IMG/VR virus record: IMGVR_UViG_3300021364_000125
Location: 1 to 28,690 of that record
Direction: 5' to 3' (one strand)
Source: a virus
Length of the DNA: 28,690 bases
Below are positions 22,363 through 28,690 of the stretch, in pieces. The number at the start of each line of letters is the position of its first letter. Within the stretch, counting starts at the first letter, position 1. Both the position numbers and the translations under genes were made by a program. A model generated the notes under the pieces. It worked only from the letters and a program-made list of their open reading frames with translations, was not told the origin of the DNA and did not search any database.

Positions 22363-23256
22363 ATGCAAAGTAACTCAATATATTTATATCCAAACTCGCT
22401 CGACGTTTACCCAAATGTGGCGCAAACTTGGACACCAGAGAGGACAAGACAAGTGTACAGTCGTAATATAAAAATTTATAGAAGTGTTGATAATAGAATA
22501 GATCTAACTGTCAGAAGCGGAGATCAAAAACCACTCAACGTAAGTAACAATGTATTTGTCTTTAATTTAGTAGAGCGTGAAAATAATGATTTAATTTTAA
22601 GGAAAGATTGTTCCTTTGATGATGCTACAAAAGGCAGAGCCTATGTAACTATAACACAGGCCGAATTACAAGATATCAAACCAGGAAACTATGACTTCAG
22701 TATTACAAAAGAAACAAGACAAGATAATAGTGTAGGATATGATGTTATCAAATCTGAACCAACATATTTAGATGCACAATATGGTTCAATGGGAACTATA
22801 GAAGTATATGGTGATTTATTAGGCTATGCATACGATACACAAACCATAAAAACATTTAACAAAATTATTAACTTCAATAACTTTTTAGGTGTTGATGGTG
22901 ATCCGCCATTTGATTTACCAAGACCAAACTATGCAAGACATACACCTACAAGTGGTTATGAAGAATACTTTGTAAGTTCTATAGTAGACGGTAAGCCAAA
23001 CGAAACAACTACTAACAGTTTGCACACTTTCCAAATTTACCTAAATGCTTACGAAGGCGAACTGGTATTACAAGGAAGTTTTGATGAAGGTGCTGATCCA
23101 ATTGAAGAAAATTGGGTTGATCTTCAAAGTTGGACACTAACAGCATCTGATGATGATTTTTTCTATAACCAAATTGGCAAATATAATTGGTTAAGATTCA
23201 AGCATACTCCTACCGCAGATAACACAGGAACAGTTGACAAAGTATTATATAGATAG
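22363..23256 (+). CDS. Tail or baseplate-like structural protein
   Basis: 297 residues, mainly beta. The N-terminal part (IKIYRSVDNRIDLTVRSGDQ, NNVFVFNLVERENND, ITQAELQDIKPGNYDFSI) resembles the immunoglobulin-like N-terminal domain of phage upper baseplate proteins (BppU-type). The C-terminal part (HTFQIYLNAYEGELVLQGSFD, NWVDLQSWTL, YNWLRFKHTPT) looks like a second beta-sandwich. Expected to sit in the virion. The late-type promoter agrees with a structural role. It lies among replication genes, which is unusual. Confidence 0.6.
   Translation: MQSNSIYLYPNSLDVYPNVAQTWTPERTRQVYSRNIKIYRSVDNRIDLTVRSGDQKPLNVSNNVFVFNLVERENNDLILRKDCSFDDATKGRAYVTITQAELQDIKPGNYDFSITKETRQDNSVGYDVIKSEPTYLDAQYGSMGTIEVYGDLLGYAYDTQTIKTFNKIINFNNFLGVDGDPPFDLPRPNYARHTPTSGYEEYFVSSIVDGKPNETTTNSLHTFQIYLNAYEGELVLQGSFDEGADPIEENWVDLQSWTLTASDDDFFYNQIGKYNWLRFKHTPTADNTGTVDKVLYR
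22381..22388 (-). promoter_or_regulatory. Possible minus-strand late promoter box
   Basis: Read on the minus strand this is an exact TATAAATA, with RNA start near 22375, 48 bases before the minus-strand start at 22327. It lies inside the beginning of the + strand gene, where it encodes Tyr-Leu-Tyr codons, so a chance match is possible. Confidence 0.3.
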
Positions 23257-23262
23257 TATAAT
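23234..23262 (+). promoter_or_regulatory. Perfect-consensus sigma70-type promoter, leaderless, for the primase
   Basis: TTGACA (23234-23239), a 17-base spacer and TATAAT (23257-23262). The predicted RNA start, seven bases after the -10, is 23269, the A of the primase ATG. No ribosome binding site is present. Confidence 0.85.
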
Positions 23263-23268
23263 ACACGT

Positions 23269-24297
23269 ATGACTTTGGTTCTTGACACATTTCGAAATCT
23301 ATTGCCTCCTCGAGCAAAAAACAGTCCTAGCGGATGGACTAGTTTTAATGCTCCTTGCTGTCATCATAGAGGACACAATCAAGATAAAAGAAAACGTGCA
23401 GGTGTAAGATTTGATACTGGAGTTATCTATAACTGCTTTAACTGTAAGTTCAGTACTAGTTGGCAGCCTGGTCGTCCTATATCTGAAAAATTTAAATCAT
23501 TATGTAAATGGTTAGGTGCTGGCGACGATGAAATAAAAACCCTGATATTTGAAGCAATGAAAACCGAGTCTCCTGAGTATAAGCCAAGAGAGATTCAAGC
23601 AAGAATATCTTTTGATGAAAAGAAACTTCCTGATCACAGTTTACCAATTGTTGATTGGTTAGAAGTAGATTTCAAAGGTGACATACAACTAGAAGAAAGA
23701 TTTGCAAAAGTTGTAGCATACATTTATGATAGAGGTTTCGATCCGGCAAGTTCAAACTTTTATTGGTCGCCTACAGAAGGTTATAGTGATCGTGTTATTA
23801 TTCCTTTTTTCTATAAAGGAAAAATAGTAGGTAATACTGCAAGAAAAACTAGAAGTGGAAGACCTAAGTATCTAAGTGATCAACACAATAATTTTGTGTT
23901 CAACATAGATGCACAACAAGAAGATCAAAAATATATATTTGTAACAGAAGGTCCTTTTGATGCAATGTCCGTTGGAGGTGTTGCACTATTAACAAATAAT
24001 ATTGCTGATCAACAATATAGAATAATACAATCACTAGGACACGAAGTAATTGTTATTCCTGATCAAGATGTTGCTGGTTTAAATCTAATTAATAAAGCAA
24101 TAGAATATGGTTGGAGTGTTGCTTTTCCTAACTGGGAAAGCGATGTAAAAGATGTTGCTGAAGCAGTAAACAGATATGGAAAATTATTTGTAACTGTAGA
24201 TGCGATAAAGACAGCGCAGGCAGGAAGTATTAAACTTAATGTTGCGAAACAGAACTTTAAACAACGACTGGAGAAAGCAGATGCAGAAGTTAATTAA
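23269..24297 (+). CDS. 61: DNA primase gp61
   Basis: 342 residues, the length of T4 gp61 (342). It makes RNA primers for lagging-strand synthesis with gp41. The N-terminal zinc site is built from C30-C31-H32-H33 and C56-C59 (in NCFNCKF). The TOPRIM core has IFVTEGPFDAMSVGG (E227) and VIVIPDQDVAGLNL (D265, D267). The promoter upstream suggests early, leaderless expression. It overlaps the next small gene by 17 bases. Confidence 0.92.
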   Translation: MTLVLDTFRNLLPPRAKNSPSGWTSFNAPCCHHRGHNQDKRKRAGVRFDTGVIYNCFNCKFSTSWQPGRPISEKFKSLCKWLGAGDDEIKTLIFEAMKTESPEYKPREIQARISFDEKKLPDHSLPIVDWLEVDFKGDIQLEERFAKVVAYIYDRGFDPASSNFYWSPTEGYSDRVIIPFFYKGKIVGNTARKTRSGRPKYLSDQHNNFVFNIDAQQEDQKYIFVTEGPFDAMSVGGVALLTNNIADQQYRIIQSLGHEVIVIPDQDVAGLNLINKAIEYGWSVAFPNWESDVKDVAEAVNRYGKLFVTVDAIKTAQAGSIKLNVAKQNFKQRLEKADAEVN

Positions 24298-24382
24298 TTG
24301 GTTCAAGAACAAATATTATGCATTCAAAATGCGTAAACAAATAAAGAAGATGAGGGAGAAGGACCCTTTTATATACAAATAG
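24281..24382 (+). CDS. Small basic protein, 33 residues
   Basis: ATG 24281 with GGAG (24270-24273) upstream, running to TAG 24380-24382. It begins MQKLINWFKNKYYAF and ends REKDPFIYK; strongly basic and helical. From memory, T4-like cyanophages encode similar tiny proteins ending in DPFIYK, which supports it being real. Function unknown. Confidence 0.65.
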   Translation: MQKLINWFKNKYYAFKMRKQIKKMREKDPFIYK

Positions 24383-24622
24383 ATGAGTGAATTTAAAGAT
24401 GGTATATTCAATTTATTACTAAAACTTGTTGGACATAGCAGTCTAGCAAGAGCAGTCATATATACCATAGGTCATATCTTAATAGCAATGACCTGCAATA
24501 GATTAATTACAGGTGCGGCTTTAGAATTAGCCGCAGTTGATGCACTAGTAGAACCGATCATAAACGGTTTTTGGTTTTATCTACTAGATAAGATGTACGT
24601 AAGTTATAATAACAGGCAATAA
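24383..24622 (+). CDS. DUF2061-type small membrane protein
   Basis: 79 residues. The sequence SLARAVIYTIGHILIAMTCNRLITG followed by VDALVEPIINGFWFYLLDKMY matches the DUF2061 pattern: two membrane helices, an invariant-looking histidine (H27) and a C-terminal helix. Function of the family is unknown. It begins directly after the preceding stop. Confidence 0.75.
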   Translation: MSEFKDGIFNLLLKLVGHSSLARAVIYTIGHILIAMTCNRLITGAALELAAVDALVEPIINGFWFYLLDKMYVSYNNRQ

Positions 24623-25212
24623 TGAAAATATTAGCAGTTGGATGTAGTTTTATGTGCCATAGAGGATCTGTGATTCCACAGTGTGAAGTCTTGGCACATA
24701 AACTCAATGCTGAATTAGATAATAGAAGTAAATCAGGAAATGGTAACACACACATACTTTACAATACTACAGAAGCAGTATTAGAAAATAATTATGATCT
24801 AGTGTTAATAGGTTGGAGCAATCCGTTACGTTGGGATTATGTAACTGCTCCGCACAAATGGTTTGCTTTTAAACTTGGCGACACAATTGCTGATAAAATA
24901 GATAAACCTATTGACGTAGATGCAACATTATTTAGACACTGGTCAAGTAAAGTTGTTACACTTGCAAGTTTTTTAGAAGAAAAGAAAATTAAATTTATTA
25001 TGTTTAACAGTTTAGAATGTTATACAAACGGAAACACAACACTACACAATTATATCAAAAATATGAATAATTTTTATAAATTTAGTCATTCACAAATTGA
25101 AGATGTGAGAAATAAAAAGGAATGGATATCAACTTCTGATCATCATCCTAATCAAATTAATCATAACTTCTATGCAGAAGAATTGTATACAAAGTACAAG
25201 GAACTATATTAA
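24622..25212 (+). CDS. SGNH/GDSL-like hydrolase-type protein
   Basis: 196 residues. MKILAVGCSFMCHRG supplies the nucleophile block (GCSF, Ser9), NRSKSGNGNTHI the Gly/Asn block, and SDHHPN (about 172-177) the Asp/His pair near the C-terminus. Such enzymes remove or transfer acyl groups, for example sugar acetyl groups. The block-I sequence GCS instead of GDS is known in relatives. Neighbour of a carbamoyltransferase. Confidence 0.6.
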   Translation: MKILAVGCSFMCHRGSVIPQCEVLAHKLNAELDNRSKSGNGNTHILYNTTEAVLENNYDLVLIGWSNPLRWDYVTAPHKWFAFKLGDTIADKIDKPIDVDATLFRHWSSKVVTLASFLEEKKIKFIMFNSLECYTNGNTTLHNYIKNMNNFYKFSHSQIEDVRNKKEWISTSDHHPNQINHNFYAEELYTKYKELY

Positions 25213-26684
25213 TGATAACTTGGGGAATATCAGCAAATAGTCACGATGGATCATTAGCAGTATTTGATGATAATGAATTAGTCTTTGCTAGTCATACAGA
25301 AAGGTTTAGTGGTGTAAAGAACGATCCACACCTTAATAAACCTATACTCGATTATGCAAGACAGTGGGGTGAACCAAATCAAGTTGTTTGGTATGAAAAA
25401 CCTTTTAAAAAAACTATTAGACAATTGTATGCAGGGCAAGGTTGGAACTGGAATGAAAACAATGTCAAAACATACTTGAGAAACTTTGCTATCGACGCCC
25501 CCTTAGAGTACAGTAACCACCACCAAAGTCACGCAGCAGCAGGTTACTACACTAGTGGATATAGTGATGCAACTATAGTGTGCATCGATAGCATTGGTGA
25601 ATTCGAAACATTCACTATATGGGAAGGAAAAGGAGACAAGTTAACCAAAGTATTTTCTCAAAGTTATCCGCACAGTATAGGACTATGGTATAGTGCTATG
25701 ACTCAGCGTGTAGGACTTAAACCAAACGAAGATGAATATATCTTAATGGGGATGAGTGCATACGGTGATTGGAAGGTATTCTATGAAAATATGCGAGAAA
25801 CATTCTTTCAACTAGGACCTCACAGCCATTGGCAATTTCCTTATGTTGAAATGAATTATAATTTGCACAGAGGGTGTAAGTGGTGGAAGCCTATGAATAA
25901 CAAATGGTCTGATAAACTTAATATTGCAGCAGCAACTCAGACCATATATGAAGAAATTTTTAGTGGTATCATAGAATATTGTAGTAAAAATTACAAAAGT
26001 AAAAATCTAGTTTTAATGGGCGGCTGTGCATTAAATTGTAAAGCAAACTCCAGAGCATACAACTACTACAAAAATGTTTGGATTATGCCTAATCCAGGCG
26101 ATGCAGGTTCTAGTGTAGGAGCAGTACTGGCATTAAAACAAAAACATATTAAATGGAAAAGTCCATATCTAGGATATAACATACAAGGTGAATATCCTGT
26201 AGATGAATTATTTAGAGAATTAAAAACTACTGGCATTGTAGGTGTTGCAAATGGACGTGCTGAATTTGGTCCGAGGGCACTAGGTAACAGAAGTTTACTT
26301 GCTGATCCTAGAGGCAAAGAGATGAAAGATAAAGTTAATGCAATAAAGAAAAGACAAAAGTTCAGACCGTTTGCTCCTGTCGTACTAAAAGAACACGCAG
26401 AAAGTATTTTTTACGGACCGACTGGACCGTATATGCAATTTACATCTCAGTGTAGAAAAAAGGACGAATATCCTGCAATTGCACACGTAGATGGATCATC
26501 TAGAGTCCAAACTGTAGGAAAGGATGATAATACAGGATTGAGAGAATTGCTCGAGCGTTGGTATGCTAAAACAGGGTGTCCGATGTTGCTAAACACTAGT
26601 TTGAATATTAAAGGAAAACCAATGGTAAACAACGAAAAGGATGGAAAAAAGTTTGCTCACAAGTATGGAGTGAGTGTATACTAA
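25212..26684 (+). CDS. Carbamoyltransferase (NodU/CmcH/TobZ family)
   Basis: 490 residues, somewhat short for the family. N-terminal Kae1-like domain: WGISANSHDGSLAVF, HTERFSGVKND, the metal-binding HHQSHAAAGYY (103-107) and IVCIDSIGEFETF; then LVLMGGCALNCKANS. C-terminal YrdC-like domain: GRAEFGPRALGNRSLLADPR, FRPFAPVVL and LLNTSLNIKGKPMV. It transfers a carbamoyl group from carbamoyl phosphate to a hydroxyl, usually on a sugar. Expected to decorate the same glycan as the earlier modules. Confidence 0.92.
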   Translation: MITWGISANSHDGSLAVFDDNELVFASHTERFSGVKNDPHLNKPILDYARQWGEPNQVVWYEKPFKKTIRQLYAGQGWNWNENNVKTYLRNFAIDAPLEYSNHHQSHAAAGYYTSGYSDATIVCIDSIGEFETFTIWEGKGDKLTKVFSQSYPHSIGLWYSAMTQRVGLKPNEDEYILMGMSAYGDWKVFYENMRETFFQLGPHSHWQFPYVEMNYNLHRGCKWWKPMNNKWSDKLNIAAATQTIYEEIFSGIIEYCSKNYKSKNLVLMGGCALNCKANSRAYNYYKNVWIMPNPGDAGSSVGAVLALKQKHIKWKSPYLGYNIQGEYPVDELFRELKTTGIVGVANGRAEFGPRALGNRSLLADPRGKEMKDKVNAIKKRQKFRPFAPVVLKEHAESIFYGPTGPYMQFTSQCRKKDEYPAIAHVDGSSRVQTVGKDDNTGLRELLERWYAKTGCPMLLNTSLNIKGKPMVNNEKDGKKFAHKYGVSVY

Positions 26685-26818
26685 TGAAGTTAAAAAAATT
26701 AAAAAAGAAGAAAAAGAAGGTTGAAAAATCTTTGTTCGAACTCAAAGATAAGTTATATAGGGCAAATATAAAGTTAGCTCAAATTGAAAGAAAATATTGG
26801 TTTACAACGCTAAATTAA
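26684..26818 (+). CDS. Small lysine-rich protein, 44 residues
   Basis: ATG 26684 lies in the carbamoyltransferase stop (TAATG) and the frame ends at TAA 26816-26818. The first fifteen residues are mostly lysine (KLKKLKKKKKKVEK), followed by a helical segment LFELKDKLYRANIKLAQIERK. It could bind nucleic acid. No family recognised. Its 3' end contains the gp41 promoter. Confidence 0.55.
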   Translation: MKLKKLKKKKKKVEKSLFELKDKLYRANIKLAQIERKYWFTTLN

Positions 26819-26829
26819 AATGTTATACT
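26801..26829 (+). promoter_or_regulatory. Sigma70-type promoter for gp41
   Basis: TTTACA (26801-26806), a 17-base spacer and TATACT (26824-26829); RNA starts near 26836. Unlike the primase promoter it leaves a short leader with AAAGG (26838-26842) before the ATG at 26855. Confidence 0.65.
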
Positions 26830-26854
26830 TGTTTTATAAAGGTAAAAAAAATTA

Positions 26855-28291
26855 ATGGCTCAAATTAAAAATTACGATTACGAAGTACAAAAAGTATATC
26901 TTGAAATGATGATGTCAGATGCTGAAACATTTGTGCGTTGTCAAGGTATCTTTGATCATACTTTGTTTGATCGTAAACTACAAGATGCAGCACAATTTAT
27001 TAACGAGTATGCAAAAAAGTATACAGTACTTCCAGATTATGAAACTGTAAATGCAAGTTGTAGGACTGATTTAAAAGCACCAGGCGAAATCAAAGAAGGT
27101 CATCTAGAATGGCTTATGGATGAATTTGAAAGTTTTACGAGACACAAAGCACTAGAAAAAGCAATTATACAAAGTGCAGAACTATTAGAAAAGAATGACT
27201 ATGGTCAAGTAGAACATATGGTCAAAGAAGCAGTACAGATTGGACTTGCTAAAGATATGGGTACAGATTATTTTGCTGATCCTAGAGCAAGGCTAATGGG
27301 GCTGAAAGATAACAATGGACAGATTAGCACTGGCTGGACAACTCTTGATAAGAAACTGTTTGGTGGTATGAACAGAGGTGAACTTAATATTTTTGCAGGT
27401 GGTTCAGGTGCAGGTAAATCTTTGTTCTTAGCAAACTTAGGTGTGAACTGGGCATTAGAAGGATTAAATGTTGTTTACTTAACACTAGAACTATCTGAAG
27501 CACTTGTTAGTATGCGTGTTGATAGTATGGTAACAGGCGTAAGCACAAGAGAAGTATTTAAAAACATCGATGATGTTGAAATGAAAGTTAAGATGATTGG
27601 CAAGAAGTCAGGTGCATTCCAGGTAAAATATATGCCAAGTGGTAAGACAGCAAATGACATACGTGCTTATCTAAAAGAATACGAAATTAAAATGGGGAGA
27701 AAAGTAGATGTACTACTAGTAGACTATCTTGACTTGTTGATGCCAACAAGTAGGAGAATTGCTCCGAGTGATTTGTTTATCAAAGACAAATATGTATCAG
27801 AAGAACTGCGTAACCTAGCAATGGAATTACAGTGTGTGTTTGTAACAGCAGCACAGTTGAACAGAGGCGCAGTAGAAGAAGTAGAATTTGATCATTCACA
27901 TATCAGTGGAGGTTTGAGTAAGATTCAAACTGCTGATAATGTGTTTGGTATTTTCACAAGTCGTGCTATGCGTGAACGTGGACGCTATCAAATACAATTA
28001 ATGAAAACACGTTCTTCGAGTGGTGTAGGACAAAAAGTTGACTTGGAATTTAATCTTGAGAGTTTAAGAATTACAGACTTACCTGAAGATGAACAAGAAT
28101 CTACTAACGGTTCATCAAGAGGAACAAGTTCGATTATCGATTCAATTAAAAGAAAAACAGAAGTACAACAAGAAAACACACCCAATGACGATCCAACTGA
28201 AGGAGTATCTGTAGGTAAAGTTGCAGGTAAAGTCGGTAGCACAAAATTAAAACAGTTGATTCAGAATATGGGTGACAATGAAGAATATTAG
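26855..28291 (+). CDS. 41: Replicative DNA helicase gp41 (DnaB-like)
   Basis: 478 residues; T4 gp41 has 475. It unwinds the fork as a hexamer and partners gp61. Residues 1-140 are the helical N-terminal domain. The RecA-like domain has STGWTTLDKKLFGGMNRGEL, Walker A GGSGAGKS (182-189), VVYLTLELSEA, VDVLLVDYLDLL (Walker B) and FVTAAQLNRGA. The C-terminus is variable and acidic, as expected for the gp59 contact. The next gene starts inside its last codons. Confidence 0.95.
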   Translation: MAQIKNYDYEVQKVYLEMMMSDAETFVRCQGIFDHTLFDRKLQDAAQFINEYAKKYTVLPDYETVNASCRTDLKAPGEIKEGHLEWLMDEFESFTRHKALEKAIIQSAELLEKNDYGQVEHMVKEAVQIGLAKDMGTDYFADPRARLMGLKDNNGQISTGWTTLDKKLFGGMNRGELNIFAGGSGAGKSLFLANLGVNWALEGLNVVYLTLELSEALVSMRVDSMVTGVSTREVFKNIDDVEMKVKMIGKKSGAFQVKYMPSGKTANDIRAYLKEYEIKMGRKVDVLLVDYLDLLMPTSRRIAPSDLFIKDKYVSEELRNLAMELQCVFVTAAQLNRGAVEEVEFDHSHISGGLSKIQTADNVFGIFTSRAMRERGRYQIQLMKTRSSSGVGQKVDLEFNLESLRITDLPEDEQESTNGSSRGTSSIIDSIKRKTEVQQENTPNDDPTEGVSVGKVAGKVGSTKLKQLIQNMGDNEEY

Positions 28292-28520
28292 AGTAACACT
28301 GTGCGAATTCGATGACTTTGAACCAGACAATATGTTAGACATTGATTGGCCTAAAGTACAAAAAGAAATCGGTGAAGATCATTTACAATGGTTATATAAT
28401 CAACCTAAAGAAGACTGTCAACTAATGTTAGAGTTTTCTAAGTCAGGTAACAAATCTCTTATTGTAGAGTTTTATAATGAAAAACTATCTAAAACATATG
28501 CATTGATGTGGAGCAAATGA
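28278..28520 (+). CDS. Small acidic hypothetical protein, 80 residues
   Basis: ATG 28278 is preferred; GTG 28272 is in frame. Begins MKNIRVTLCEFDDFEPDNML, mixed helix and strand (DCQLMLEFS, KSLIVEFYNEK). Overlaps gp41 by 14 bases and the next gene by four (ATGA). No family recognised. Confidence 0.65.
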   Translation: MKNIRVTLCEFDDFEPDNMLDIDWPKVQKEIGEDHLQWLYNQPKEDCQLMLEFSKSGNKSLIVEFYNEKLSKTYALMWSK

Positions 28521-28690
28521 ATATACAACCTATCTTTCCTAGTTTTCTAGCATCAGAACAGACAGATATAGATTGTGACAAAATTGTTGCATACTGTAAA
28601 GAACTAGAAAAACAAAGACCAAGTTATCACGATAACGGTTGGCAGAGTGGTCCAGTATCTTTGGACACACCTGAACTACAGGAATTAGTT
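28517..28690 (+). CDS. Start of a possible 2OG-Fe(II) oxygenase-like protein (partial)
   Basis: 58 residues before the window ends. Begins MNIQPIFPSFLASEQTDI and contains DNGWQSGPVSLDTPELQELV. The opening (a strand with IFPSF) and the GWQS segment resemble phage 2OG-Fe(II) oxygenases of the TIGR02466 type, but the iron-binding motifs are outside the window. Confidence 0.5.
   Translation, partial: MNIQPIFPSFLASEQTDIDCDKIVAYCKELEKQRPSYHDNGWQSGPVSLDTPELQELV

Noticed and set aside
28396-28401. TATAAT near the end of the window
   Set aside because: No acceptable -35 at the right distance.
1-28690. Apparent absence of CGCG
   Set aside because: I saw none, but few are expected at this GC content and I did not check it as carefully as CATG.
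1-28690. tRNA genes, tmRNA, CRISPR arrays, insertion sequences and attachment sites
   Set aside because: Looked for and not seen; the window is almost fully coding and no clover-leaf, spaced repeats or transposase motifs were recognised.

Overview
The window is a low-GC, gene-dense stretch of a T4-like (straboviral/myoviral) phage genome, most likely from a marine bacterium. It carries the T4-type recombination and replication core: gp32 single-strand binding protein, UvsX, UvsY, UvsW, gp61 primase and gp41 helicase. It also has probable clamp-loader (gp62-like) and helicase-loader (gp59-like) proteins. Genes abut or overlap by 1-50 bases, usually as ATGA or TAATG junctions. Nearly all are on the + strand. 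The longest gene-free stretch is only about 130 bases (602-732, the gp32 leader), so no region over 300 bases lacks a gene.

Layout. 1-145 holds the tail of an unknown gene and a 23-residue PqqA-like peptide gene closed by a strong terminator. 218-601 holds two small genes. 733-3579 is gp32, uvsX, a small acidic protein and uvsY. 3588-12105 is a surface-glycan type module: a sialyltransferase-like GT29 protein, a cytidylyltransferase-cupin fusion, five members of one capsule-synthesis-like family, two GT-A glycosyltransferases and an FkbM methyltransferase. This module contains a two-gene minus-strand island. 12137-14762 is a large unknown protein and UvsW. 14759-19047 is a second glycan module (FkbM and class I methyltransferases, cupin, glycosyltransferase, GalE-like epimerase) with two unknown proteins. 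19049-21417 is a replication cluster with gp62-like and gp59-like candidates and a 195-residue protein that looks like a stripped-down DnaE palm domain. 21417-23256 has a 2OG-Fe(II) oxygenase, a minus-strand unknown and a tail/baseplate-like protein. 23269-28690 has the primase, a small membrane protein, an SGNH-like protein, a carbamoyltransferase, the gp41 helicase and the start of another gene.

How it fits together. gp32, UvsX, UvsY and UvsW form the recombination-dependent replication machinery, and gp41, gp61 and the loaders form the primosome and clamp loader. The many sugar and methyl-transfer genes inserted between them would build or alter a glycan, on the host surface or the virion; the target is not visible in the sequence. 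PqqA is the peptide precursor of the redox cofactor PQQ. Its presence suggests, by inference only, a host using PQQ-dependent dehydrogenases, for example a low-GC marine methylotroph.

Two window-wide signals stand out. First, reading the whole + strand by eye I found no CATG tetranucleotide, although dozens would be expected; this points to restriction avoidance. Second, several promoters, both sigma70-like and T4-late-like, are placed so that the predicted transcription start is the first base of the start codon, implying leaderless mRNAs.
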